DNA of 64,000 nucleotides from DASQZT01 sp963728965 (GTDB lineage: Bacteria; Acidobacteriota; Terriglobia; Bryobacterales; Bryobacteraceae), in NCBI GenBank assembly GCA_963728965.1, contig CAVSMH010000011.1, positions 180,381 to 244,380 of the forward strand, given 5' to 3'. The first letter of the stretch is position 1, and each line of letters starts with the position of its first letter. The notes beneath the pieces are model-generated. The model was not told the DNA's origin, ran no database searches, and worked only from the letters and a program-made list of their open reading frames with translations. Both the position numbers and the translations under genes were made by a program. Shown here in pieces: positions 16,241-25,355 of the stretch.

Positions 16241-17221
16241 ATGGGCAGGACGCCTGCCGCCGCCGCGGCGTTTACCCTGGCCGGCTGCGATTTCGAACCC
16301 GCCTACCTCGCTTTCCACCGTTGCGGGGAGTTGCGTCGCCGCGCCGCCGAAGGACTCGAGCGCCTCCCCCATTGCCTGGTTTGCCCGCGGGATTGTGGCG
16401 TGGATCGCCTGGCCAACAAGACCGCCGCGTGCCACACCGGCCGCTATGCCCAGGTGAGCAGCTACTTCCCGCACTTCGGAGAAGAGAACGGTCTGCGCGG
16501 ATGGGGCGGCAGCGGCACCATTTTCTTCTCCATGTGCAACCTGCGCTGCGTCTTCTGCCAGAACTACGACATCAGCCAGGCCGAGCGCGGCCCCGAGACT
16601 CCGCCCGAACGTCTGGCCGCCATGATGCTCGAGTTGCAGGCCCGCGGCTGCCACAACATCAATTTCGTGACTCCCGAGCACGTGGTGCCGCAGATTCTCG
16701 AGGCTCTCCCCATTGCCGTGGAGGGAGGTCTGCGGCTGCCCATCGTCTACAACACGTCCGGGTACGACTCCCTCGACAGCCTGCATCTGCTGGACGGCAT
16801 CGTGGATATCTATATGCCGGATTTCAAATTCTGGGACCCTGCCCTCTCCCTGCACTACATCAAGGCGAAGGACTACCCGGAAGCGGCGCGGCGCAACATC
16901 CGCGAAATGCATCGCCAGGTAGGCCCGCTCATCTTCGATGAAGAGGGGTTGGCGAAGCGAGGAGTGCTGGTGCGCCATCTGGTGATGCCGGGCGACATCG
17001 CCGGAACCGAATCCATCATGCGGTTTCTGGCCAATGAGGTCTCGCCCGACACGTTCGTCAATGTCATGGACCAGTACTACCCGGCGGGACGCGTTTCGGC
17101 GCTCCAGTTCATCGAGATCAACCGTCGGGTTTCCCCCGCGGAGCAGGATCGGGCCGTGGATGCCGCCCGCGCGGCGGGCCTCTGGCGCATGGAGGAGCGG
17201 CGGCCGTTCTGGCCGCGCTGA
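16241..17221 (+). CDS. PflX-type radical SAM protein (COG1313)
   Basis: A 326-residue radical SAM protein. The radical SAM cluster is CxxxCxxC at Cys99, Cys103 and Cys106 (CNLRCVFCQNYDIS). The N-terminal HCLVCPRDCGVDR (Cys45, 48, 52) is the PflX hallmark and may hold a further metal site. PflX proteins resemble pyruvate formate-lyase activases, but their substrate is unknown. The gene lies 46 bases upstream of a genuine glycyl-radical activase gene on the same strand, so it may assist or respond to the same conditions. Start chosen at 16241 because the upstream frame is antisense to two other genes. Confidence 0.88.
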   Translation: MGRTPAAAAAFTLAGCDFEPAYLAFHRCGELRRRAAEGLERLPHCLVCPRDCGVDRLANKTAACHTGRYAQVSSYFPHFGEENGLRGWGGSGTIFFSMCNLRCVFCQNYDISQAERGPETPPERLAAMMLELQARGCHNINFVTPEHVVPQILEALPIAVEGGLRLPIVYNTSGYDSLDSLHLLDGIVDIYMPDFKFWDPALSLHYIKAKDYPEAARRNIREMHRQVGPLIFDEEGLAKRGVLVRHLVMPGDIAGTESIMRFLANEVSPDTFVNVMDQYYPAGRVSALQFIEINRRVSPAEQDRAVDAARAAGLWRMEERRPFWPR

Positions 17222-17252
17222 GCGCTCGCGCCCGAACCAGGAATTGAGCATC

Positions 17253-17261
17253 TGATAGTAT
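17253..17261 (+). promoter_or_regulatory. Extended -10 promoter of the activase-hypD pair
   Basis: TGATAGTAT fits TGn plus a -10 hexamer and ends 6 bases before the ATG at 17268. It supports that ATG over the GTG at 17262 as the start. Confidence 0.5.
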
Positions 17262-17267
17262 GTGGAT

Positions 17268-18182
17268 ATGCTCGCCGGCGCGGAGACCAGGGGTGTGGTG
17301 TACCACATCATGCGGTTTGCCGTCCACGACGGCCCGGGCATCCGAACCACCGTCTTCTTCAAGGGTTGTCCCCTGGCCTGCCGGTGGTGCCACAATCCCG
17401 AAAGCCAGAGCTATCAGCCGCTGCCGATGTATTTCGACCAGCACTGCCGCCACTGCGGCGATTGTGTAGCCGCCTGCCCGCAAAACGCCATTCAGCACCG
17501 CGACCGCGTGCCCCACACCGATCTCGCGCGCTGCACCCGCTGCGGGACCTGTGTGGAGACGTGCGCGGCGGATGCCCGCGCCATCTGCGGCCGGCGGGTC
17601 GGCGTCAGCCAACTGCTGTCCGAAATCGATCGCGATGTTGTCTTCTTCGATGATTCGCACGGCGGCGTGACTCTCTCGGGCGGCGAACCGCTAGCCCAGC
17701 CCCGCTTCGCTTTGGCTCTCCTGCGCGCCTGCCGCGAACTCCGCCTCCACACCACCGTCGAGACGTGCGGGTTTTCGCCGGCCGCCACGTTTCAGGCAGT
17801 GACCGGGCAGGCCGACCTGCTGTTGTTCGACCTCAAACTCCTGGACCGCGACCGTCACCGCCGCTATAGCGGCGTGCCGAACGATGGCATCCTGCGCAAT
17901 CTGGAGGCGCTGGCCGGCAGCGGGCGTCCGCTGATCGTCCGCATCCCCGTCATTCCGGGTATCAACGACTCCGGAGAGGACGCGGCTGGCTTTGCGCACT
18001 ATCTCTCGCGCATCGGTGTGCCCGACGTCCACCTGCTGCCCTATCACCGCACCGGCAGCGACAAGTACCGCCGCCTGGGGATGGCCCTTCGCCTGGAATG
18101 CGATCCGCCTTCCATGGAGCGGCTGGAACAGTTCGCCCGGCCCTTGCAGGCGGCCGGCCTGAAGGTGCAAATCGGAGGCTGA
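17268..18182 (+). CDS. Glycyl-radical enzyme activating enzyme (radical SAM)
   Basis: Installs the glycyl radical on the enzyme encoded next to it by cleaving S-adenosylmethionine. Numbering from the GTG at 17262, the radical SAM motif is Cys36, Cys40 and Cys43 (GCPLACRWCHNPE). Two four-cysteine ferredoxin clusters follow (Cys62-65-68-72 and Cys91-94-97-101), as in activases of the glycerol-dehydratase/HypD/CutC type rather than PflA. GVTLSGGEPL and the VIPGIND segment are also present. Its stop is one base from the start region of the glycyl radical enzyme, so expression is coupled. The Fe-S clusters imply use without oxygen. Confidence 0.93.
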   Translation: MLAGAETRGVVYHIMRFAVHDGPGIRTTVFFKGCPLACRWCHNPESQSYQPLPMYFDQHCRHCGDCVAACPQNAIQHRDRVPHTDLARCTRCGTCVETCAADARAICGRRVGVSQLLSEIDRDVVFFDDSHGGVTLSGGEPLAQPRFALALLRACRELRLHTTVETCGFSPAATFQAVTGQADLLLFDLKLLDRDRHRRYSGVPNDGILRNLEALAGSGRPLIVRIPVIPGINDSGEDAAGFAHYLSRIGVPDVHLLPYHRTGSDKYRRLGMALRLECDPPSMERLEQFARPLQAAGLKVQIGG

Positions 18183-18183
18183 C

Positions 18184-20541
18184 ATGACCGAACGAGTCGC
18201 TCAACTTCGCCGCTGCAGCCTGGACACGAAGCCGTGGGTCTCCATGGAGCGGGCGGTCCTGCTGACCCGGTTCTATCGACAGTGCGGATCCATGTCCGTA
18301 CCCTTACAGCGCGCCTACGCGCTGCGCTACATCATGGAGCACCGCACCCTTTACATCGGCCCCGGCGAGCTGATCGTGGGCGAGCGCGGCCCCGCCCCCA
18401 AGGCGACCCCCACCTATCCCGAACTGTGCTGTCACACCGTTGAGGATCTCGAAATTCTCCATGCGCGTCCCAAAATTGCGTACCAGGTAGACGACGAGGC
18501 GCGGCGCCTGCATCGCGAAGAGATCATTCCGTTCTGGGCCGGCTTCAGCATGCGCGACCGCATCTTCTCGGAAATGACGCCGGAATGGAAGGACGCCTAC
18601 GAGGCCGGCATGTTCACCGAATTCATGGAGCAGCGCGCCCCCGGACACACCGTGCTCGGCGACGTGATCTACCGCAAGGGTCTGCTGGAGTTGAAGGCCG
18701 AAATCGAGGCCAGTCTCGGCCGCCTCGATTTCTTCAACGACCCCACGGCGTTTGACAGGCAGCAGGAACTGACAGCCATGGCCATCGCCGCCGACGCCGT
18801 CCTGCGCTTCGCCGGGCGCCACGCGCAACTGGCGCTGGAATTAGCCGCCGTCGAAAAGGACCCGCTTCGCCAGGCCGAACTGGAGAAGATCGCGGCCGTG
18901 TGCCGGCACGTTCCGGCGCATCCGCCCAGAGATTTCCACGAGGCCTTGCAGGCCTACTGGTTCACCCATCTCGCCGTGATCACCGAGCAGAACACCTGGG
19001 ATTCCTTCTGCCCCGGGCACCTCGACCAGCACCTCTACCCCTTCTACCGCCGCGGCCTCGACGAAGGCACGCTTACCCGCGAACAGGCGGCGGAGCTGCT
19101 CCAGTGCTTCTGGGTGAAGTTCAATAATCAGCCGGCTCCCCCGAAAGTCGGCGTGACTGCCGCGGAGAGCGGCACCTACACCGATTTCTGCAACATCAAC
19201 ACGGGGGGCCTCTACTCCGATGGCTCCTCGGCGGTGAACGACCTCACCTACCTCATTCTCGACGTGATCGACGAGATGCGGCTCCTCCAGCCCTCTTCCA
19301 ATCTCCAGCTCAGCCGGAAGAGCCCCGATCGGTTTCTCAAACGGGGGCTTGAAATCGTCCGCAATGGCTGGGGCCAACCGTCCATCTTCAACGCCGATAT
19401 GATCGTGGAGGAACTGCTCCGGCAGGGCAAATCGATCGAGGATGCGCGCTGCGGAGGCACATCGGGCTGCGTCGAAACGGGCGCCTTCGGCAAGGAAGCC
19501 TATATTCTCACGGGTTATTTCAACTTGCCCAAAGTCCTGGAGATCACGCTTTTCAACGGCGTCGATCCGCGCACCGGCAAAACCATCGGCCTGCCTACCG
19601 GGGACCCGTCCGGCTTCGCCACCTACGACGACCTGTTCGCCGCCTTCCGCCGCCAGCTACGCCATTTCCTCGATATCAAAATCCGCGGCAACAACGTCAT
19701 CGAGCGTCTGTATGCGCGTCTCATGCCGGCGCCGTATCTTTCACTGCTGGTGGACGATTGCATCGCCAGGGGCAAGGACTATAACGACGGAGGGCCGCGC
19801 TACAACTCCACCTACATCATGGGTGTGGCGCCGGGGACCACCACCGACTGCCTGGCCGCCATCCGCTGCCATGTCTTCGACCGGCGGACGCTGGCCATGT
19901 CCGATCTGCTCGAGGCGCTTGGCGCCAACTTCGAGGGTCACGAAAAGGTGCGCCTGCTGTTGGGGAACCGGTCGCCCAAATACGGCAATGACGACGACGA
20001 TGCCGACGCCATCCTGCGCCAGGTCTTCGACGCGTTCTACGACGAGATCAACGGCCGTCCGAATACCAAGGGCGGCACCTATCGGGTCAATTACCTGTCT
20101 ACCACCTGCCATGTATATTTCGGATCGGTGACCGGGGCCACGCCCGATGGCCGCCGCGCCTGGGAACCGGTATCCGATGGAATTTCGCCGGTGCAGGGCG
20201 CGGACCGGCGCGGGCCGACCGCCGCCATCCGCTCGGCCGCCAAAATGGATCACGCCCGTACCGGAGGCACGCTGCTGAATCAGAAATTCACCCCACAGGT
20301 GCTCGAAGGCGAAGAGGGCATCGACCGGCTGGCGCACCTGGTGCGAAGTTATTTCAAGCTCGACGGGCACCACATCCAGTTCAACGTGGTTACCGCCCAG
20401 ACCCTGCGCGAAGCGCAGGCCGACCCGGAGAAACATCGCGACCTGATCGTACGCGTAGCCGGGTATAGCGACTATTTCCGCAACCTGACGCCGGCGTTGC
20501 AGAACGAGATTATCGCGCGCACCGAACAGACCGGGTTCTAG
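18184..20541 (+). CDS. hypD: Glycyl radical enzyme, probable trans-4-hydroxy-L-proline dehydratase
   Basis: A 785-residue anaerobic radical enzyme that would dehydrate trans-4-hydroxy-L-proline to pyrroline-5-carboxylate. The thiyl site is Cys429 with base Glu431 (SGCVETG); the radical Gly760 is in RVAGYSDYF. Residues I recall as substrate-binding in Clostridioides difficile HypD all appear at a constant offset of -5: Phe147, His155, Asp273, Ser329, Asp334, Phe335 and Tyr445. This separates it from pyruvate formate-lyase, CutC and glycerol dehydratase. GGAGG precedes the ATG. A pyrroline-5-carboxylate reductase gene, a frequent partner, is not in the window. Confidence 0.88.
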   Translation: MTERVAQLRRCSLDTKPWVSMERAVLLTRFYRQCGSMSVPLQRAYALRYIMEHRTLYIGPGELIVGERGPAPKATPTYPELCCHTVEDLEILHARPKIAYQVDDEARRLHREEIIPFWAGFSMRDRIFSEMTPEWKDAYEAGMFTEFMEQRAPGHTVLGDVIYRKGLLELKAEIEASLGRLDFFNDPTAFDRQQELTAMAIAADAVLRFAGRHAQLALELAAVEKDPLRQAELEKIAAVCRHVPAHPPRDFHEALQAYWFTHLAVITEQNTWDSFCPGHLDQHLYPFYRRGLDEGTLTREQAAELLQCFWVKFNNQPAPPKVGVTAAESGTYTDFCNINTGGLYSDGSSAVNDLTYLILDVIDEMRLLQPSSNLQLSRKSPDRFLKRGLEIVRNGWGQPSIFNADMIVEELLRQGKSIEDARCGGTSGCVETGAFGKEAYILTGYFNLPKVLEITLFNGVDPRTGKTIGLPTGDPSGFATYDDLFAAFRRQLRHFLDIKIRGNNVIERLYARLMPAPYLSLLVDDCIARGKDYNDGGPRYNSTYIMGVAPGTTTDCLAAIRCHVFDRRTLAMSDLLEALGANFEGHEKVRLLLGNRSPKYGNDDDDADAILRQVFDAFYDEINGRPNTKGGTYRVNYLSTTCHVYFGSVTGATPDGRRAWEPVSDGISPVQGADRRGPTAAIRSAAKMDHARTGGTLLNQKFTPQVLEGEEGIDRLAHLVRSYFKLDGHHIQFNVVTAQTLREAQADPEKHRDLIVRVAGYSDYFRNLTPALQNEIIARTEQTGF

Positions 20542-20617
20542 CCGGGCAGGAGACGGTGCCCGACCTTCAACGGCCATCCCCGCCGCGCATCATACGTTAT
20601 ATTTGTGTTCGGTGACC

Positions 20618-23314
20618 ATGGCACACCCAACACCAACACCCTGCGCCGGCAGACTCGCGTGCCTCCTCATCCTTGCCGCCGCGGCGGCCGCCGCCCAGCC
20701 CTCCCCGCTCACCTTCGATCTCACCCGGATCGCCCCCGCCACCCTCTACACGCCCGAGCGCGGCTACGGCTTTGAACCCGGCTTCGCCGGCCGGCCGCCG
20801 GTGTACTTCTCCGTCCGCGTCCCCGAGGAGGGCAACTATCGCGTCACGCTCACGCTCGGCGATCCTGCGTCCGAAACCGTCACCACCGTGAAGGCCGAGC
20901 TCCGCCGCCTCATGATCGAGCGCGTCCGCACCGCGCCCGGCAAGTTCGAAACCCGCCGCTTCATCGTCAACGTCCGCACACCCAGAATCCCGGCGGGCGG
21001 CGAAGTGCGGCTGAAGGATCGCGAGAAGACCTCCGAAGCATGGGCCTGGGACGACAAGCTCACGCTCGAGTTCACCGGCTCGCACCCCGGCGTCCGCGCC
21101 GTCGAGATCGAGAAAGCCGGCGACATTCCCACGCTTTACATCGCCGGCGATTCCACCTCCACCGACCAGCCGCGCGAACCCTACAACAGTTGGGGCCAGA
21201 TGCTAACGCGCTTCTTCACGCCCGCCATCGCGATCGCCAACCACGGCGAATCGGGCGAATCACTCGGCAGCTTCATCGGCGAACGCCGCCTCGACAAGCT
21301 GATGAGCGTCCTCCGGCCGCGCGACTACCTCTTCATCCAGATGGGCCACAACGACCAGAAGGAGCGCGGCGAAGGCGTCGGCGCATTCACCACCTATAAG
21401 GCCGACCTGAAGCGCTTCATCGCCCTGGCGCGCGAACGCGGCGCCACGCCCGTTCTGGTCACCTCCATGCATCGCCTCACCTTCGATGCCGCCGGCAAGA
21501 TCACCAACAGCCTCGGCGATTACCCCGAAGCGGTGCGCCAGACCGCGCGCGAAGAAAAAGTGGACCTGATCGACCTGAACGCCATGAGTAAGGTGTTCTA
21601 CGAGGCCCTCGGGCCGCGGGATGCGCACCTGGCCTTCGCTGGCAAGGACACCACCCACCATTCCGATTACGGCAGTTACGAGCTGGCCAGGTGTGTCGTC
21701 CAGTCCATCCGGGATGACGAACTGCGGCTCGCGAGATTCCTGGTGGAGACTGCGGCGTTCGACCCCGCGCACCCGGACCCGCCCGATCGGTTCGACATCC
21801 CCGCCGAACCCGCTGCCCCGGCCCAGCGCCCTTATGGCGACACCGCTACGAAACAGGCCGCCGTCTACATCATCGGCGACTCCACCGCCAGCAATACCGA
21901 TCGCCGCGGCTGGGCCGACCCCTTCGCGGATTACTTCGATCCCGCCAGGGTCACGGTGGTCAATCGCGCGCGCGCCGGCCGCAGCAGCCGCACTTTCTTC
22001 ACTGAGGGCCTTTGGGATCGCGTGGCCGCCGATCTCAATCCCGGCGATTTCGTTCTCATGCAATTCGGCCATAACGATGGCGGCCCGCCCGATCGCGACC
22101 GCGCCCGCGGCTCCCTGCCGGGGCTCGGCGACGAGTCCCAGGAGTTCACCCTGCCCGACGGCAAGCGCGAAGTCGTCCACACCTTCGGCTACTACATGCG
22201 ACGCTTCATCGCGGACACGAAAGCTAAAGGCGCCACTCCCATCGTCCTCTCGCCCACCCCGCGCAACATCTGGACCGGCGCGCACGTGGAACGCGGCCCC
22301 GGCCATTTTCCCAAGTGGTCCGCCGAACTTGCCAAGGCTGAGCACGTCGCCTTCGTGGACGCCACCAATACCATCGCCGACCGCTATGAGCTGATGGGGC
22401 CCGAAATAGTGAAGGCGCTCTTTCCCCAGGACCACACTCACACCAGTCCCGAAGGCGCCGACCTGAATGCTTCCCTAGTCGTCGCCGGGCTCAAGAGTGT
22501 CCAGGACCTCGCGCTGCTCTCCGCGCTCTCGGAAAAAGGTAAGGCTGTCCCGCCGTATCCCGTCGTGCTGCGCACCGATCTGCACCTGCCCGAACCGGCC
22601 CACCCCAATCTCCCCACGCTATTCCTGATCGGCGATTCCACCGTGCGCAACGGCCGCGGCGATGGCGGCCACGGCCAGTGGGGCTGGGGCGAGCCGCTGT
22701 TCCAGCGCTTCGATCCCGCCAAACTCAACGTCGTCAACCGCGCCGTGGGCGGCCTCAGCAGCCGTACCTACCTCACCCAGGGCCACTGGGCGCGCGTGCT
22801 CGCCATGATGAAGCCCGGCGACTTCGTCCTCATGCAATTCGGCCACAATGACAGCGGCCCTCTCGACGATTCCGCCCGCGCCCGCGGCACTCTCCCGGGC
22901 ACCGGCGAGGAGACGCGGGAGATCGACAACCCGATCACCCGCCGGCACGAAGTAGTCCACACCTACGGCTGGTATCTGAAGCGGTTCATCGAGGACGCAC
23001 GCGCCCGCGGCGCCACTCCCATCGTCTGCTCCCTCATCCCGCGCAAAATCTGGCAGGACGGGAAGATCGTCCGCAACGGCGATACCTATGCCGGCTGGGC
23101 CGCCGGCGTGGCCCAATCCACCGGCGCGCCGCTGATCGATCTGAACAGCGCCATCGCCGCCCGCTACGACGAACTCGGCCCTGAAAAAGTCGAGCCGCTC
23201 TTTGCCGACGAGCACACCCACACCAGCCGCGCCGGCGCCGAACTGAACGCCGACATGGTGGTCGCCGGCCTCAAACGGCTCGACCGCAATCCACTGGGCC
23301 CCTATCTGCAATGA
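20618..23314 (+). CDS. Secreted protein with three tandem SGNH (rhamnogalacturonan acetylesterase-type) domains
   Basis: An 898-residue exported esterase. A signal peptide (to about residue 30, Ala-rich, ending before QPSPLT) and a beta-rich N-terminal module of about 140 residues come first. Three SGNH domains follow, with nucleophiles Ser179, Ser422 and Ser674, each in GDST. Each domain keeps a Gly block, GHND and an Asp-x-x-His ending (DTTHHS, DHTHTS, DEHTHTS), so all three look active. The fold is that of CE12 enzymes, which deacetylate rhamnogalacturonan. ATG at 20618 was preferred to the TTG at 20603. It is the first gene of a four-gene overlapping operon. Confidence 0.87.
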   Translation: MAHPTPTPCAGRLACLLILAAAAAAAQPSPLTFDLTRIAPATLYTPERGYGFEPGFAGRPPVYFSVRVPEEGNYRVTLTLGDPASETVTTVKAELRRLMIERVRTAPGKFETRRFIVNVRTPRIPAGGEVRLKDREKTSEAWAWDDKLTLEFTGSHPGVRAVEIEKAGDIPTLYIAGDSTSTDQPREPYNSWGQMLTRFFTPAIAIANHGESGESLGSFIGERRLDKLMSVLRPRDYLFIQMGHNDQKERGEGVGAFTTYKADLKRFIALARERGATPVLVTSMHRLTFDAAGKITNSLGDYPEAVRQTAREEKVDLIDLNAMSKVFYEALGPRDAHLAFAGKDTTHHSDYGSYELARCVVQSIRDDELRLARFLVETAAFDPAHPDPPDRFDIPAEPAAPAQRPYGDTATKQAAVYIIGDSTASNTDRRGWADPFADYFDPARVTVVNRARAGRSSRTFFTEGLWDRVAADLNPGDFVLMQFGHNDGGPPDRDRARGSLPGLGDESQEFTLPDGKREVVHTFGYYMRRFIADTKAKGATPIVLSPTPRNIWTGAHVERGPGHFPKWSAELAKAEHVAFVDATNTIADRYELMGPEIVKALFPQDHTHTSPEGADLNASLVVAGLKSVQDLALLSALSEKGKAVPPYPVVLRTDLHLPEPAHPNLPTLFLIGDSTVRNGRGDGGHGQWGWGEPLFQRFDPAKLNVVNRAVGGLSSRTYLTQGHWARVLAMMKPGDFVLMQFGHNDSGPLDDSARARGTLPGTGEETREIDNPITRRHEVVHTYGWYLKRFIEDARARGATPIVCSLIPRKIWQDGKIVRNGDTYAGWAAGVAQSTGAPLIDLNSAIAARYDELGPEKVEPLFADEHTHTSRAGAELNADMVVAGLKRLDRNPLGPYLQ

Positions 23315-24306
23315 CCCGACCCGTTCCCTACCGTACTCTCTACACCGGCGCCCGCATGCCTGCCATCGGTCTCGGCACGTTCGGCTCCGATCGCGTCTCC
23401 GCCGACGAAATCGCCGCCGCCGTCCGGGGCGCGGCCGAAATCGGTTACCGCCACTTCGACTGTGCTTCCGTTTACGGCAACGAGGATCGCATCGGGGGCG
23501 CGCTCGGCCAGGCGATCGCGGGCGGCATCCCGCGCGAAGAGTTCTGGATTACCTCCAAGCTGTGGAACGACAAGCACGGTGAGCGGGACGTCATCCCCTC
23601 CTGCCGCCAGTCGCTCGCCGACCTTGGGTTGGACTACCTGGACATGTACCTCGTCCACTGGCCCTTCCCCAATTTCCACCCGCCCCACTGCGACGTCTTC
23701 TCCCGCAGCCCCGATGCGAAGCCGTACATCCACGAAAACTTCATGGGGACCTGGCGGCAGATGGAAAAGCTCGTGGATCTCGGCCTGGCCCGCCACATCG
23801 GCACCTCCAATATGACGATCCCCAAGCTGGAACTGCTGTTGCGCGACTGCCGCATCCAGCCGGCGGTCAACGAAATGGAGCTGCACCCGCATTTCCAGCA
23901 GCCCGAGTTGTTCGCCTGGGTCCGAGCCCACGGCATCGAACCTGTCGGCTACTCACCCATCGGTTCCCCCGCCCGCCCCGAGCGCGACCGCACCGCCGCG
24001 GACACCATCGATATCGAAGACCCGGTCCTCGTCGAGATCGCCAACCGCCTCGGCATCCACCCCGCCGTGGTCTCGATCAAGTGGGCCGTCCAGCGCGGCC
24101 AAACCCCCATCCCCTTCTCCACCAGGCGCAGCCACTACACCGCCAACCTCGAAGGCGTCCTCTCTGCGCCGCTCACCGCCGCAGACATGGCGCGCATTGC
24201 CGCGCTCGACCGCAACTGCCGCCTCATCAAAGGCCAGGTCTTTTTGTGGCGCGACGGTCAGAGCTGGGAAGATCTGTGGGACCTCGACGGAGTCATCGCC
24301 TCATGA
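23311..24306 (+). CDS. Aldo/keto reductase
   Basis: A 331-residue NAD(P)H-dependent TIM-barrel reductase with the catalytic tetrad Asp50, Tyr55, Lys83 and His116 (FDCASVYGN, TSKLWND, YLVHWPFPN). GTSNMT and INEMELHPHFQQ-like motifs are present. The ATG overlaps the esterase stop (ATGA) and its own stop overlaps the next start, so all are one operon. A sugar or sugar-acid carbonyl is the likely substrate given the neighbours, but that is inference. Confidence 0.9.
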   Translation: MTRPVPYRTLYTGARMPAIGLGTFGSDRVSADEIAAAVRGAAEIGYRHFDCASVYGNEDRIGGALGQAIAGGIPREEFWITSKLWNDKHGERDVIPSCRQSLADLGLDYLDMYLVHWPFPNFHPPHCDVFSRSPDAKPYIHENFMGTWRQMEKLVDLGLARHIGTSNMTIPKLELLLRDCRIQPAVNEMELHPHFQQPELFAWVRAHGIEPVGYSPIGSPARPERDRTAADTIDIEDPVLVEIANRLGIHPAVVSIKWAVQRGQTPIPFSTRRSHYTANLEGVLSAPLTAADMARIAALDRNCRLIKGQVFLWRDGQSWEDLWDLDGVIAS

Positions 24307-25355
24307 TCGGCGCCTACTTACCCGGCAACAGCACTACCGAGCTCAGAGAGGTTCCCGTCCCCGAACCGGGCCACGGCGAAGTGTTGCTTCGCATGAAGGC
24401 CTCCACCATCTGCGGCTCCGATATCCGCTGCATTTATCATCAACACCTCGGCCAGGGCCCCGAAGGCTACCAGGGCGTCATCGCCGGCCACGAGCCCGCC
24501 GGCCAGATCGTCCGCGCCGGCCCCGGCTGCCGGCGCTTCGCGGTGGGCGACCGCGTCATCGTGTACCATATCTCCGGCTGCGGCCTGTGCAATGATTGCC
24601 GCCGCGGCTACATGATCTCCTGCACCAGCCCGGTCTACCGCCGCGCCTATGGCTGGCAGCGCGATGGCGGCATGGCCCCCTTCCTCCTCGCCGAAGAGAA
24701 GGACCTCATCCATTTGCCGGACGACCTGTCCTATGCCGATGGCGCACAGGTGGCCTGCGGCTTCGGCACCGTTTATGAAGGCCTCCAAAAGGTCGGCATC
24801 TCGGGCGATCACGACGTGCTCGTCACCGGCCTCGGCCCGGTCGGGCTCGCTACCGCGGCGCTCTGCCGCAAGCTGGGGGCGCACCGCATCTATGGCATCG
24901 ATCTGGTCCCCGAACGGATCCGCCTCGCCAAAGATCTCGGTCTCTGCGATGAAGCGATCCCGTCCGGCCCCGACAACGTCGCCGAAGTCCGCCGCCTCAC
25001 CGGGGGGCGCGGCGTCGAACGCGCCATCGACTGCTCGGCCAGCGACGCCGCCCGCGCCACCGCCATCCGCGCCACCCGCAAGTGGGGCAAGATTGTCTTC
25101 CTCGGCGAAGGCGGCCGCGTCGAATTCAACCCGTCTCCCGATCTCATCCACGACCAGAAAACCATCTACGGTTCCTGGGTAACCTCCACCTGGCTGATGG
25201 AGGAACTGGTCGAACGGCTGGTGCGCTGGAACCTGCACCCCGCCGCCCTGATCACTCACCGCTTCGCCCTCGAAAAGGTCGGCGAAGCCTATGCATTGAT
25301 GGCCTCCGGCCACTGTGGAAAGGTAGCCGTCTGCTTCGATGAAGAACTTCGGTAA
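24303..25355 (+). CDS. Zinc-dependent medium-chain alcohol dehydrogenase
   Basis: A 350-residue polyol/threonine-dehydrogenase-type enzyme. Catalytic zinc ligands Cys37 and His63-Glu64, and the structural zinc set Cys93, Cys96, Cys99 and Cys107 (CGLCNDCRRGYMISC), are all present. The Rossmann motif GLGPVGLA and the acidic IDLV indicate NAD preference. Start ATG at 24303 overlaps the previous stop. Together with the reductase it could oxidise and reduce a deoxysugar or polyol released from pectin; substrate unknown. Confidence 0.9.
   Translation: MIGAYLPGNSTTELREVPVPEPGHGEVLLRMKASTICGSDIRCIYHQHLGQGPEGYQGVIAGHEPAGQIVRAGPGCRRFAVGDRVIVYHISGCGLCNDCRRGYMISCTSPVYRRAYGWQRDGGMAPFLLAEEKDLIHLPDDLSYADGAQVACGFGTVYEGLQKVGISGDHDVLVTGLGPVGLATAALCRKLGAHRIYGIDLVPERIRLAKDLGLCDEAIPSGPDNVAEVRRLTGGRGVERAIDCSASDAARATAIRATRKWGKIVFLGEGGRVEFNPSPDLIHDQKTIYGSWVTSTWLMEELVERLVRWNLHPAALITHRFALEKVGEAYALMASGHCGKVAVCFDEELR

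Noticed and set aside
16181..17395. Long upstream extension of the 97-residue protein (total 502 residues)
   Set aside because: The extension is antisense to the PflX and activase genes; the family-like, Cys-bearing part begins at 16180.
20546..20563. GGGCA/TGCCC repeat after hypD as a terminator
   Set aside because: The stem is only 5 bp with no U tract; too weak to annotate.
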